Shown: positions 26,663 to 35,383, counted from the first letter of the stretch. The stretch is DNA of 64,000 bases from an uncultured Tenacibaculum sp. (GCA_947504185.1 CANNGJ010000002.1:1-64000), one strand, 5' to 3'. Translations and numbers: made by a program. The notes: generated by a model not told the origin, from the letters alone.

Positions 26663-27784
26663 ATGTCTCAAAAGAACGAATTAAAAGAAATAGCAAAGCT
26701 CTTTTTTAAATTAGGAAGTATTGCTTTTGGTGGTCCTGCTGCTCATATTGCCATGATGGAAGATGAAGTGGTAAAAAAACGAAAATGGATGACTCAAGAG
26801 CATTTTTTAGATCTTATTGGTGCTACTAATTTAATTCCTGGTCCAAATTCAACAGAAATGACCATGCATTGCGGTCATGAAAGAGCGGGTTGGAAAGGAT
26901 TAATCATTGCTGGGTTTTGTTTTATTCTACCAGCAGTAGTAATCACTGGAATTTTTGCTTGGTTATATCAAGAATATGGTCAATTACCAAAAGTAGAACC
27001 TTTTATTTATGGAATAAAATCTGCGGTAATTGCTATCATAATAATGGCAGGGTATCGCTTAGGTAAAAAAGCAATTAAAAATACCGAATTAGCAGTTTTA
27101 GGAATCATCGCTTTAGCCGCCTGCTTATTAGGAGTTAATGAAATTATTACTCTCTTTGGTTGTGGTTTGTTAGGTTTGAGTATTTATCTTTTCAAACAGA
27201 ATCGTAGTAACCTAAATAGTTTTATTCCGTTGTTTATTTATCAAGCTAGTGAATCTTTCAACTTAAGTAACATAAAAATACTCCTTACTTTTTTAAAAAT
27301 AGGCGCAATATTATACGGTAGTGGTTATGTATTATTCGCTTTTTTAGATTCTGAACTAGTAGCCAACGGGTGGTTAACCAGACAAACGCTAATTGATGCT
27401 GTAGCTGTAGGACAAATTACTCCTGGACCTGTTTTATCAACCGCAACTTTTATTGGCTGGCAAATGAACGGAATTACGGGAGCTTTAGTTGCAACACTAG
27501 GAATTTTCCTCCCCTCATTTTTATTTGTTTTGGTATTGAATCCATTGATACCAAAAATGAGGAAGTCAAAAAGTATTCGTTCAATTTTAGACGCTGTAAA
27601 TGTTGCTGCCGTCGCTTTAATTATTGCTGTTTGTATAGAAATGGCAAAAGACACTCTAATTGATTGGCGAACTATTACCATTGCTATAATTAGTTTAATT
27701 GTTGTTTTTGGTTTTAAAAAATTAAATAGTGCTTTTATTGTCTTAGGAGGATCAATTCTTGGTTACCTATTAACTTTTATATAG
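26663..27784 (+). CDS. chrA: Chromate efflux transporter, CHR family
   Basis: This 373-residue membrane protein has two homologous CHR halves. The first carries FGGPAAHIAMMEDEVV and GATNLIPGPNSTEMTMH (about 20-75). The second carries YGSGYVLFAFLDSELV and QITPGPVLSTATFIGW (about 215-265). The proline-rich PGP motifs are hallmarks of ChrA, a proton-coupled chromate exporter. About ten to twelve helices are visible. It is a single gene, divergent from yceI, with no chrB-like regulator next to it. Confidence 0.92.
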   Translation: MSQKNELKEIAKLFFKLGSIAFGGPAAHIAMMEDEVVKKRKWMTQEHFLDLIGATNLIPGPNSTEMTMHCGHERAGWKGLIIAGFCFILPAVVITGIFAWLYQEYGQLPKVEPFIYGIKSAVIAIIIMAGYRLGKKAIKNTELAVLGIIALAACLLGVNEIITLFGCGLLGLSIYLFKQNRSNLNSFIPLFIYQASESFNLSNIKILLTFLKIGAILYGSGYVLFAFLDSELVANGWLTRQTLIDAVAVGQITPGPVLSTATFIGWQMNGITGALVATLGIFLPSFLFVLVLNPLIPKMRKSKSIRSILDAVNVAAVALIIAVCIEMAKDTLIDWRTITIAIISLIVVFGFKKLNSAFIVLGGSILGYLLTFI

Positions 27785-27841
27785 AGACTTAAAAATCAAT
27801 CAAACTAAAATACATTCTTACTCATATCGTTTCTTTTAGGT

Positions 27842-27849
27842 TACCTTTG
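27842..27849 (+). promoter_or_regulatory. -7 promoter box of the DEAD-box helicase gene
   Basis: TACCTTTG followed by CA matches TAnnTTTG perfectly and lies 17 bases before the helicase start codon, giving a short leader. Confidence 0.65.
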
Positions 27850-27865
27850 CAAAAAAAAAGAATCA

Positions 27866-29098
27866 ATGCAGTTTTCAGAATTACCTCTTAGTAAATCTAT
27901 TTTAAAAGTACTTACAGAAGAAAGATATCATAAACCTACTCTAGTACAAGAAAAGGTTATTCCGTTAGTATTAGAGAACAAAGACGTGATTGTTGCTGCA
28001 CAAACAGGTACGGGTAAAACTGCTGCCTTTGCTTTACCGATAATTCAACAGTTGGCTAAAGAGCAAGATGTTGAAAAAGGCGAAAAGAAAATAAAAGCTT
28101 TAATAGTAAGCCCTACTCGTGAGTTAGCTATACAAATAGAAGAGAACTTTAAAACTTACAGCAAGTACACAAACTTAAGAACTACTGCCGTTTATGGAGG
28201 AATGTCTACCAAACCACAAAAAGATGTTTTAACTAAAGGTGTTGATATATTAATTGCCACACCTGGTCGTTTCATTGATCTACACAAACAAGGAAGTATT
28301 GATTTACGCTTGCTTAAAACTTTTGTTTTAGACGAAGCAGATTTAATGTTAGATATGGGCTTTATTCAAGATGTTAGAAAAATTGAAGAACTATGTCCTC
28401 GTAAAAAACAAACTTTATTATTTTCTGCAACAATGCCTGATAAGGTCAACGATTTAGCAAAATCGATGTTGCGAAATCCCGAAAAAGTAAATATTATTCC
28501 TACAGAAAAGACTGAGAATAATATTGGTCAGCTTTTATACTATACTCCAAAAAAGAATAAAGTAGACTTGTGTTTACATTTATTACGAAACACCATTAAT
28601 GGTCGTATTATTATTTTTAGACGCACCAAATTTGGCGTTGATAAACTTGAAAAAACACTTCAAAAAAACGGATATAAAGTAACTAGTGTACATGGAGATA
28701 AAACACAAGTACTTCGTAATGAAGCCATCGAACTTTTTAAAAACAACAAGGTTAATATCTTAATTGCTACCGATGTTGCTGCTCGTGGAATTGACATTAG
28801 TAAAGTAGATGCTGTTATTAATGTTGATTTACCTAATATTCCTGAAACCTACGTACATAGAATTGGTAGAACAGGTAGAGCTGGTAAATCTGGAATTGCT
28901 TTTTCTTTATGTAGCGAAGATGAAACTTCGTATATAAAAGCGATTCAGGAATTCACAAAAAGACCTATAAAAATTATTGAAGATCACCCTTTTGCTTTGG
29001 TAAAACCTAAAAAGAAAAAACAACCAAACACGGTTAGTAAGCATAAAAAAGGACGAAAATCTGAAGCTTCTAAAAAGAAGAAAAAACGCTGGTATTAA
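27866..29098 (+). CDS. DEAD-box ATP-dependent RNA helicase (RhlE-like)
   Basis: This 410-residue protein has all helicase motifs: Q motif (FSELPLSKSIL), AQTGTGKT (about 46-53), PTRELA, TPGR, DEAD (VLDEADLMLDMGF), SAT, and HRIGRTGRAG near residue 330. The C-terminal 35 residues are a basic tail (KKKKQPNT, KHKKGRKS) of the kind that holds these enzymes on RNA. Likely roles are ribosome assembly or RNA decay, especially in the cold; which one cannot be told. It has its own promoter and terminator. Confidence 0.95.
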   Translation: MQFSELPLSKSILKVLTEERYHKPTLVQEKVIPLVLENKDVIVAAQTGTGKTAAFALPIIQQLAKEQDVEKGEKKIKALIVSPTRELAIQIEENFKTYSKYTNLRTTAVYGGMSTKPQKDVLTKGVDILIATPGRFIDLHKQGSIDLRLLKTFVLDEADLMLDMGFIQDVRKIEELCPRKKQTLLFSATMPDKVNDLAKSMLRNPEKVNIIPTEKTENNIGQLLYYTPKKNKVDLCLHLLRNTINGRIIIFRRTKFGVDKLEKTLQKNGYKVTSVHGDKTQVLRNEAIELFKNNKVNILIATDVAARGIDISKVDAVINVDLPNIPETYVHRIGRTGRAGKSGIAFSLCSEDETSYIKAIQEFTKRPIKIIEDHPFALVKPKKKKQPNTVSKHKKGRKSEASKKKKKRWY

Positions 29099-29115
29099 AC
29101 TTATTATAAATTATT

Positions 29116-29152
29116 AAAATGCTCCGATAACAAAATATTATCGGAGCATTTT
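29116..29152 (+). terminator. Intrinsic terminator of the helicase gene
   Basis: A perfect 15-bp stem (AAAATGCTCCGATAA / TTATCGGAGCATTTT) with a 7-base loop lies just behind the helicase stop. Confidence 0.92.
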
Positions 29153-29170
29153 ATTTTGATTCAATTATTA

Positions 29171-29186
29171 ATCGTAATATTGCAAT
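29171..29186 (+). promoter_or_regulatory. Putative ArsR operator over the arsR -7 box
   Basis: ATCGTAATATTGCAAT is a near-palindrome that contains TAATATTG, a one-mismatch -7 box, 15 bases before the arsR start. The same 16-mer with one change occurs at 29549. A repressor bound here would cover the promoter, so autoregulation by ArsR is likely. Confidence 0.65.
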
Positions 29187-29200
29187 ATAATAATTAAACA

Positions 29201-29530
29201 ATGGGAGTTACCAAGTCAGAAATATTTACATCAGAACAAAATACAATAGCCAAAGTAGCTAAAGTGCTTGGTCATCCAGCTCGTATCGCTATTTTACAAC
29301 ACTTATTTAAAATTAATACTTGTGTATGTGGTGATTTAGTTGAAGTTGTTGGATTGGCACAGCCAACTATTTCTCAACATTTAAAAGAATTAAAGAACTT
29401 AGATATTATTCAAGGAAATATTGAAGCTACTAGTGTATGCTACTGTATTAACCAAGAAAAATGGTCAGAAATTAAAATACTTTTAAATAACTTTTTAAAC
29501 CTAGATGGCAGTTCTAATAATTGCTGTTAA
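29201..29530 (+). CDS. arsR: ArsR/SmtB family metalloregulatory repressor
   Basis: This 109-residue winged-helix protein has KVLGHPARIAILQHL (about 21-35) and the recognition helix AQPTISQHLKEL. It carries the ArsR-type metal site TCVCGDLV (C41 and C43), plus a second pair C80/C82 and a terminal Cys pair. Such proteins leave DNA when arsenite or a similar thiol-seeking metal binds. A palindrome overlaps its own -7 box and recurs in front of the next gene. The metal is not certain, but the CVCGDL site resembles the arsenite-sensing motif. Confidence 0.9.
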   Translation: MGVTKSEIFTSEQNTIAKVAKVLGHPARIAILQHLFKINTCVCGDLVEVVGLAQPTISQHLKELKNLDIIQGNIEATSVCYCINQEKWSEIKILLNNFLNLDGSSNNCC

Positions 29531-29548
29531 AAAAATTTAACCTCAACT

Positions 29549-29564
29549 ATCGTAATATTGCGAT
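29549..29564 (+). promoter_or_regulatory. Putative ArsR operator before the DUF6428 gene
   Basis: ATCGTAATATTGCGAT is an almost perfect palindrome, the second copy of the arsR operator. It overlaps a -7-like TAATATTG and lies 16 bases before the next start codon. Its presence suggests the second gene has its own repressed promoter. Confidence 0.65.
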
Positions 29565-29579
29565 TATAAAACATGTATT

Positions 29580-30047
29580 ATGAAATTATCAGAAATTAAA
29601 AATCACTTAGCCTCATTAGAAACAATTGCTTTTCAATTACCAAGTGGAGAGTTAGTACCAAATCATTTTCATGTAACTGAAGTAGGAAAGATTACAAAGA
29701 ACTTTATTGATTGTGGAGGTACTGTAAGAAATGAGAAAGTTGTTAACTTCCAGTTGTGGGAAGCAAATGATTACGATCATAGATTACATCCTGAAAAATT
29801 AGTTCATATTATCGAGTTATCAGAAAAAGTATTAGATATTCCTGATTTAAATATTGAAGTAGAATACCAAGGAAGTACAATTGGTAAATACGGATTGGAT
29901 TTTGATGGAAAAAACTTTTTATTAACCACTAAACAAACAGATTGTTTAGCAAAATCTGAATGTGGGATTCCTTCGGAAAAACCAAGAGTAAAATTATCAG
30001 ATTTACAAAAAGAAACTGCTTGCGTTCCAAATTCTGGGTGTTGTTAA
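29580..30047 (+). CDS. DUF6428 family cysteine-rich protein linked to ArsR
   Basis: This 155-residue cytosolic protein begins MKLSEIKNHLASLETIAFQLP and contains HFHVTEVGKITKNFIDCGG, the pattern of DUF6428 proteins found beside ArsR regulators in Bacteroidota. Its C-terminal third is rich in Cys (TDCLAKSECG, then ACVPNSGCC at the end), which suggests metal or metalloid binding. It has no transporter or arsenate reductase gene beside it, unlike usual ars operons. It has its own operator copy. The biochemical function is unknown; a scavenger or chaperone role is inference. Confidence 0.75.
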   Translation: MKLSEIKNHLASLETIAFQLPSGELVPNHFHVTEVGKITKNFIDCGGTVRNEKVVNFQLWEANDYDHRLHPEKLVHIIELSEKVLDIPDLNIEVEYQGSTIGKYGLDFDGKNFLLTTKQTDCLAKSECGIPSEKPRVKLSDLQKETACVPNSGCC

Positions 30048-30062
30048 AATAAAAATATTAAA

Positions 30063-30692
30063 CTACCCTTTATATTTCATTGGTAAATGCACCACTTTTT
30101 TAGTTTCGAAGAAATCTTCTTCATAAAAACTTGGTAAATCATAAATAGTAGCAGAAGTATATTTTGCTAATTCTTCAGACAAATCACCGCCTTTTAAATA
30201 CAATATCCCGTTTTTTAAATCGTGGTTTTGCTTTTTTGCAATTTTACCTTTATTCCAACGAACAAAAGTTTCCATTTGTGCAACTGCTCTACTTACAATA
30301 AAATCATAAGTATCTTTTACTTCTTCAACACGACCATGAGTAGTTTTTACATTTTCTAAACCTAAACCTTCAGCAACTTCGTTTACCACTTTTATTTTCT
30401 TTCCGATTGAATCTACTAGGTGAAACTGAGTTTCAGGAAATAAAATTGCTAATGGAACTCCAGGAAAACCTCCACCTGTACCAACATCCATTACTTTAGC
30501 TCCTGACTTAAACTCCATCACTTTAGCAATCCCTAAAGAATGCAATACATGACGCAAGTATAACTCATCTATATCTTTACGAGAAACCACATTAATTTTT
30601 AAGTTCCAATCTTTATACAGTTCTTGTAATTTAGAGAACTGTTCAATTTGAGTTTCCGTTAAATTCGGAAAGTATTTAAGTATGATTTCCAT
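30063..30692 (-). CDS. rsmG: 16S rRNA (guanine527-N7)-methyltransferase
   Basis: This methyltransferase of about 209 residues has the SAM-binding motif KVMDVGTGGGFPGVPLAILF and the region FIVSRAVAQMETFVRW, both typical of RsmG (GidB). It modifies G527 of 16S rRNA; loss gives low-level streptomycin resistance in other bacteria. The frame is open up to an ATG at 30713, but I chose the ATG at 30692 because a perfect -7 box lies at 30711-30718 and family members begin MEIILKYFPNLT-like. It converges with the DUF6428 gene. Confidence 0.95.
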   Translation of the reverse strand: MEIILKYFPNLTETQIEQFSKLQELYKDWNLKINVVSRKDIDELYLRHVLHSLGIAKVMEFKSGAKVMDVGTGGGFPGVPLAILFPETQFHLVDSIGKKIKVVNEVAEGLGLENVKTTHGRVEEVKDTYDFIVSRAVAQMETFVRWNKGKIAKKQNHDLKNGILYLKGGDLSEELAKYTSATIYDLPSFYEEDFFETKKVVHLPMKYKG

Positions 30693-30710
30693 AAAATTGT
30701 TAGTAAGCTG

Positions 30711-30718
30711 CAAAAATA
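30711..30718 (-). promoter_or_regulatory. -7 promoter box of rsmG
   Basis: The minus strand reads TATTTTTG followed by CA, a perfect TAnnTTTG, 18 bases before the ATG at 30692. This decides against the upstream ATG at 30713. Confidence 0.65.
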
Positions 30719-30785
30719 GTTAAATGTTAACAAACAATTCCTAACAAAAACTGACGTTTATCATAAAAAGCAATCGCAAAAAGTA

Positions 30786-30793
30786 TATTTTTG
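30786..30793 (+). promoter_or_regulatory. -7 promoter box of the desaturase gene
   Basis: TATTTTTG followed by CA matches TAnnTTTG perfectly, 19 bases before the start codon at 30813. Confidence 0.65.
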
Positions 30794-30812
30794 CAGTTCA
30801 AACAAACAACAA

Positions 30813-31904
30813 ATGAAGACAATTAACTTCTCAAGAATAGATAACGCTAAGTTTTTTAGAACTCTAAACAAACGTGTTAACACATATTTTAAAGAAAATA
30901 ATATTAAACGTACTGGTAACTGGAAACTATATTCTAAGGCTATTATTATGTTTGCTATATTTTTAGTTCCATTCGCCTTAATTTTAACTATTGATATGTC
31001 TCAGTGGATTAAATTAGCACTTACCGTTTTAATGGGAGTAGGAATGGCTGGAGTTGGTATGAATGTAATGCATGATGCGAACCACGAATCTTTTTCAAAA
31101 AGAAAATGGGTAAATAAATTAATGGGAAGCAGCATTTATATTTTAGCAGGAAATGTATATAACTGGAAAGTACAACATAATGTTTTACACCATACCTACA
31201 CTAATATTCAAGAACATGATGAAGATATTGATGCTGGTAGAATTATTCGTTTTTCTAAGCATTCACAGTGGTTATGGATTCACAAATTCCAAAAATACTA
31301 TTCAATTTTCTTATACGGATTGTTAACTATAAACTGGGCAATTACTACCGACATTAAACAAATGCGTAATTACTTAAAAAGAAAACTATCGTACGGTGAA
31401 TTCCCTAACCCTACAACAGAATGGACAAAACTGGTTATTTCTAAAATAGCTTACTATGCACTTTGGATTGTTTTACCTATTGCAGTAATGAATATTGCTT
31501 GGTGGAAAGTTTTAATTGGTTTTTTTGTAATGCACTATACAGCAGGAATTATTTTAAGTGTTGTTTTTCAATTAGCGCATATTGTACCAAAAACAGAAAT
31601 GCCTTTACCTGATAAAGATGGAAACATGAAGAATACTTGGGCAATACACCAATTGTATACTACAGCAAATTTTGCACCTAAAAACTGGTTAATCAACTTT
31701 TATACAGGTGGATTAAATCATCAAGTAGAACATCATATTTTTCCACATATTTCTCATGTTCATTATGATAAATTAGCGAAGATTGTTAAAGATACTGCGA
31801 AGGAATTCAACTTGCCTTACCATGAATATCAAACAACCAGAAGAGCTATTATCGAACACTTTAAGCATTTGGCTGAATTAGGAAAGAAGCCACAACTAGC
31901 ATAA
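30813..31904 (+). CDS. Membrane fatty acid desaturase
   Basis: This 363-residue membrane enzyme has the three di-iron histidine boxes: HDANHE (about 87-92), HNVLHH (about 122-127) and HQVEHH (about 303-308), separated by hydrophobic helices. The Q in the third box is typical of front-end (delta-6-like or linoleoyl-CoA-type) desaturases. It would place double bonds in membrane lipids, which helps fluidity in cold water. It has its own promoter and is followed after 26 bases by an aminotransferase gene. Substrate and position are unknown. Confidence 0.9.
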   Translation: MKTINFSRIDNAKFFRTLNKRVNTYFKENNIKRTGNWKLYSKAIIMFAIFLVPFALILTIDMSQWIKLALTVLMGVGMAGVGMNVMHDANHESFSKRKWVNKLMGSSIYILAGNVYNWKVQHNVLHHTYTNIQEHDEDIDAGRIIRFSKHSQWLWIHKFQKYYSIFLYGLLTINWAITTDIKQMRNYLKRKLSYGEFPNPTTEWTKLVISKIAYYALWIVLPIAVMNIAWWKVLIGFFVMHYTAGIILSVVFQLAHIVPKTEMPLPDKDGNMKNTWAIHQLYTTANFAPKNWLINFYTGGLNHQVEHHIFPHISHVHYDKLAKIVKDTAKEFNLPYHEYQTTRRAIIEHFKHLAELGKKPQLA

Positions 31905-31930
31905 ACAACACACAACTATACAACACACAA

Positions 31931-33118
31931 ATGTCACAACAATTATCAGACAGGATTAACAGTTTACCTGTATCACAAACTTTAGCAATGGCAGCTAAAG
32001 CAAGAGAATTAAAAGCAGAAGGTAGAGATATCATTAGCTTAAGTTTAGGAGAGCCAGATTTTAACACTCCTGACTTTATTAAAGATGCCGCTATCGAAGC
32101 AATTAACCAAGATTATAATTCATACACTCCTGTTGATGGATATGTAGAGTTAAAAGAAGCAATCTGCGAAAAATTTAAGAGAGATAATAACTTAACCTAT
32201 GCTCCAAATCAAATTGTAGTATCTACTGGTGCTAAGCAATCAATTGCAAACATCGCACAGGTTTTATTAAATCCTGGTGATGAAATTTTATTACCTGCAC
32301 CGTATTGGGTAAGTTATTCAGCAATTGCTACTTTATGTGAAGCAAAATATGTAGAAATTCCTTCATCTATCGATAGTGATTTTAAAATCACTCCTGCACA
32401 ATTAGAAGCTGCGATTACTCCTAAAACAAAAATGATTTTCTTTAACTCACCAAATAACCCAAGTGGATCTATTTATAGTGAAGAAGAATACAGAGCATTG
32501 GCTAAAGTTTTAGAAAAACATCCAAATATTTACATTTTATCAGACGAAATTTACGAACACATTAACTACGGTACTAAACCGTTTAGTTTTGCTGCTATCG
32601 AAAACATGTACGATCGTACCATTACTGTAAACGGGTTAGCAAAAGCATTTGCTATGACAGGTTGGAGAATTGGTTTTATTGGCGCACCACAATGGATTGC
32701 TAAAGCTTGTACTAAAATGCAAGGTCAAATTACCTCTGGGACTAACTGTATTGCGCAACGCGCTGCAATTACCGCTGTAAAAGCGGCTCCAGAAAAAGTA
32801 CAATACATGGTTGATGAGTTTAAAACTCGTAGAGACCTTGTTTTAGATTTATTAGGTAAAATTGATGGATTTAATCTAAACGTACCAGAAGGTGCTTTTT
32901 ATGTTTTTCCAGACATTTCAGCATTCTTTGGTAAAACTATAAAAGATAAAGAAATAAAAAACGCTAGCGATTTTTCTATGCTTTTATTAGAAGAAGCAAA
33001 TGTAGCTACAGTTACTGGTGAAGCTTTTGGAGCTCCCGACTGTATTCGTATGTCTTATGCTGCTTCTGAATTACAATTACGAGAAGCTATAAAAAGAATA
33101 AAAGAAGTTTTAAGTTAA
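31931..33118 (+). CDS. PLP-dependent aspartate-type aminotransferase
   Basis: This 395-residue fold-type I enzyme has the class I signature: SLGEPDFNTP, NSPNNPSGSIYS (the Asn and Pro around the cofactor), SDEIYEHI, and NGLAKAFAMTGWRIGF, whose K238 should bind PLP. An Arg near the end (DCIRMSYA) would hold the substrate carboxylate. It resembles the bacterial Ib aspartate aminotransferases that exchange amino groups between aspartate and 2-oxoglutarate. It follows the desaturase gene closely and has a terminator. Confidence 0.92.
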   Translation: MSQQLSDRINSLPVSQTLAMAAKARELKAEGRDIISLSLGEPDFNTPDFIKDAAIEAINQDYNSYTPVDGYVELKEAICEKFKRDNNLTYAPNQIVVSTGAKQSIANIAQVLLNPGDEILLPAPYWVSYSAIATLCEAKYVEIPSSIDSDFKITPAQLEAAITPKTKMIFFNSPNNPSGSIYSEEEYRALAKVLEKHPNIYILSDEIYEHINYGTKPFSFAAIENMYDRTITVNGLAKAFAMTGWRIGFIGAPQWIAKACTKMQGQITSGTNCIAQRAAITAVKAAPEKVQYMVDEFKTRRDLVLDLLGKIDGFNLNVPEGAFYVFPDISAFFGKTIKDKEIKNASDFSMLLLEEANVATVTGEAFGAPDCIRMSYAASELQLREAIKRIKEVLS

Positions 33119-33138
33119 ATTAAAACTCAATTTACACC

Positions 33139-33167
33139 AAAACTCACTGTATATTCAGTGAGTTTTT
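33139..33167 (+). terminator. Intrinsic terminator of the aminotransferase gene
   Basis: AAAACTCACTG and CAGTGAGTTTT pair around a short AT loop, with a T-tract. It lies about 20 bases behind the stop codon. Confidence 0.88.
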
Positions 33168-33171
33168 TGTT

Positions 33172-33387
33172 TTAAAAAACTAAAGCGACTAATACTAATG
33201 CAAACATTGAAACTTTTAAAATAGTACCAGTTTCACTATATATTTTCGAGCTATCCTTTTTTAAGCGATTCTTAACTCTTGATAAAGATTGCGCTTTCAT
33301 TGACTGAATATTCTGTCGAATCTCTTGTTTATAACTTGATGTTAAAATTCCTCTTTCTAAAACTAAATTATTTACTGTTGATTTCAT
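33172..33387 (-). CDS. Small tail-anchored membrane protein, unknown function
   Basis: This 71-residue protein is basic and helical over residues 1-50 (rich in S, K, R, Q) and ends in a single membrane helix (ILKVSMFALVLVALVF). That layout would hold it in the inner membrane with the basic part in the cytoplasm. No family recognised. It shares the bidirectional-looking terminator of the aminotransferase gene. The 213 bases upstream (33388-33600) hold no gene and no clear signal beyond AT-rich DNA. Confidence 0.55.
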   Translation of the reverse strand: MKSTVNNLVLERGILTSSYKQEIRQNIQSMKAQSLSRVKNRLKKDSSKIYSETGTILKVSMFALVLVALVF

Positions 33388-33600
33388 GATTATTGGTTTA
33401 ATTGATTACATCTATTCGACGGTAAGTTTCTTAAAATGTTACACCCTTAAATTATGTAACAACCCAATAATCAGCAAAAATAATATCTTCTTTTTTTAAG
33501 AAAACCCAACAAAACAGGTTTACATAAATATACTTATAAAGAGAAAAAAAGAATATTATAAAAGATAAAATTTAACATTTTTTAACTAAAAAAGCACCTT

Positions 33601-34083
33601 TTAAAATAGCACTTTTATCATTTTTTTACGCTTTTTCTTCTTCAGCTTTTTTAAATACAGTACTTTTTTATCATAATCGATAAATGCTTTTCCACTTTCT
33701 AAAATATCAGCACCTATAATTCCGTCAACTTTTTCAGCATCATGTTGCGTTAAGGCTGTGTTTACATGTGTTAAATCAAACAATACTAAATTACATTGAT
33801 TAGTAGACCATTTACCAATTTTTAAAGAATTATTGTCAGATTTTTGAGTTTCCATATCAGTAGCTCCTGCTCCAGCAGCTTTCACCTCACTTTCTTCTGA
33901 TATTAATTTAAAATGGTCAATTAAATCCAGCCCTACACAAGAATTTGATGCACCAGTATCCAAAATAAAGCTTCCTTTTACACCATTAATCTCAGCTTTC
34001 AATTCCAAATGATTAGTTCTAATCTTCTTAAGTTTTATTTTTATGTACTTCTTTTTTCGTAATACTTTTTTCAAACTTGCCAT
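33601..34083 (-). CDS. Retropepsin-like aspartic protease family protein
   Basis: This 160-residue single-domain protein has the aspartic protease motif FILDTGASNSCVG (about residues 39-51) and the second pepsin-type landmark GIIGADIL (about 121-128). The length equals one lobe, so it should act as a dimer, as retroviral proteases do. No signal peptide is seen; the N-terminus is very basic. Bacterial retropepsin-like proteins of this kind are common but mostly uncharacterised. It is divergent from tatD. Confidence 0.8.
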   Translation of the reverse strand: MASLKKVLRKKKYIKIKLKKIRTNHLELKAEINGVKGSFILDTGASNSCVGLDLIDHFKLISEESEVKAAGAGATDMETQKSDNNSLKIGKWSTNQCNLVLFDLTHVNTALTQHDAEKVDGIIGADILESGKAFIDYDKKVLYLKKLKKKKRKKMIKVLF

Positions 34084-34089
34084 TTCTTG

Positions 34090-34097
34090 TACTTTTG
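34090..34097 (+). promoter_or_regulatory. -7 promoter box of tatD
   Basis: TACTTTTG followed by C is a perfect TAnnTTTG match, 24 bases before the ATG at 34122. It supports that start over the in-frame one at 34077, which lies upstream of this box. Confidence 0.65.
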
Positions 34098-34121
34098 CTT
34101 GCTGTAAATATACAGCAATTA

Positions 34122-34886
34122 ATGATTACAGATACCCACACACATTTATACTCAGAGCAGTTTGATGCCGATAGAAATGGGATGATGCAACGAGCTAAAG
34201 AAGCGGGAGTTCAACGTTTTTTTATCCCAGCAATCGATAGTTCGTATACAAATCGGATGTTAGACTTAGAAAAAAACTATCCTAATGATGTATTTTTAAT
34301 GATGGGATTACACCCAACTTCTGTTAAAGAAAATTACAAAGAGGAATTAGCTCATGTAAAAGAATGGATTGATAAACGTGATTTTTATGCTATTGGCGAA
34401 ATAGGAATCGATTTATACTGGGATAAAACATTTTTACCGCAACAACAAGAAGCATTTAGAACTCAAATACAATGGGCTAAAGAAAAAAAGCTGCCAATTG
34501 TAATTCATTGTCGTGACGCTTTTGATGAAATTTTTGAAGTATTAGAAACTGAAAAAAGTGATAATTTATTCGGTATTTTCCACTGCTTTACAGGAACTTT
34601 AGAACAAGCTAAAAAAGCAATTTCTTATAATATGAAATTAGGAATTGGTGGCGTTGCTACTTTTAAAAACGGAAAAATTGATAAGTTTTTAAATGAAATT
34701 GACATCAAACATATCGTTTTAGAAACCGACTCTCCTTATTTAGCACCTACTCCATATCGTGGGAAACGTAATGAAAGCTCATACATTACCAATGTGATTG
34801 ATAAATTAGTTAACATTTACGGCTTAACTTTCGAGGAAATTTCGGAAATTACTACTCAGAATTCTAAAGAAGTATTTGGTGTCTGA
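34122..34886 (+). CDS. tatD: TatD family metal-dependent hydrolase
   Basis: This TIM-barrel hydrolase of about 254 residues starts MITDTHTHLYSEQFD with the metal-binding HxH at residues 6 and 8. Other landmarks are GEIGIDLYWD, IVIHCRDA, IFHCFTG and LETDSPYLAPTPYRG, all typical of TatD. The family includes 3'-5' exonucleases acting in DNA repair and RNA quality control. An upstream ATG at 34077 was rejected because it lies before the promoter box. The end overlaps the next gene by 8 bases. Confidence 0.93.
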   Translation: MITDTHTHLYSEQFDADRNGMMQRAKEAGVQRFFIPAIDSSYTNRMLDLEKNYPNDVFLMMGLHPTSVKENYKEELAHVKEWIDKRDFYAIGEIGIDLYWDKTFLPQQQEAFRTQIQWAKEKKLPIVIHCRDAFDEIFEVLETEKSDNLFGIFHCFTGTLEQAKKAISYNMKLGIGGVATFKNGKIDKFLNEIDIKHIVLETDSPYLAPTPYRGKRNESSYITNVIDKLVNIYGLTFEEISEITTQNSKEVFGV

Positions 34887-35361
34887 TTTACAAACTACAT
34901 ACTATAAAACTCCTATAGGAACTGCAAAAATTGTGGGTGATGAAGATGGAATTCAATCTGTTTCTGTTTTAGACGATACTATTGAAACCTCAACCAATGT
35001 TCCTTCTTGTTTAAAAGATTGCGTAAATCAACTAGATGAATATTTCTTAGGTACTAGAAAAGAGTTTGATTTAAAATTAAATCCACAAGGAACAGGTTTT
35101 CAGCAATCAGTTTGGAAAGAATTATTAAACATTTCTTTCGGAAAAAGCAGAACGTATTTAGAACAAACTAAACAAATTGGTGATCCAAAAGCAATTCGTG
35201 CCGTAGCTTCAGCTAATGGTAAAAACCCTATTTGGATTATTATTCCATGTCATCGTGTTATTGGCTCAGATGGATCTTTAACAGGATATGCTGGTGGCGT
35301 TTGGCGTAAAAAGTGGTTACTAGAGCACGAAAGTGGAAGTAAGCAGCAAACTTTGTTTTAA
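34879..35361 (+). CDS. ogt: Methylated-DNA--protein-cysteine S-methyltransferase
   Basis: This protein of about 160 residues has the active-site motif IIPCHRVIG (Cys about 124) and the helix-turn-helix-like TGFQQSVWKELLNISFGKSRTY. It repairs O6-methylguanine by taking the methyl group on its cysteine, once per molecule. No ATG is available before the conserved region. The start is GTG at 34879 (or TTG at 34876), both inside the end of tatD, so the two are translationally coupled and form a small DNA-repair unit. Confidence 0.9.
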   Translation: MSDLQTTYYKTPIGTAKIVGDEDGIQSVSVLDDTIETSTNVPSCLKDCVNQLDEYFLGTRKEFDLKLNPQGTGFQQSVWKELLNISFGKSRTYLEQTKQIGDPKAIRAVASANGKNPIWIIIPCHRVIGSDGSLTGYAGGVWRKKWLLEHESGSKQQTLF

Positions 35362-35383
35362 TCGTAGGACGATAACCAACTAT

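Noticed and set aside
30693..30713. Upstream ATG of rsmG at 30713
   Set aside because: It overlaps a perfect -7 box, and the shorter product matches the family N-terminus.
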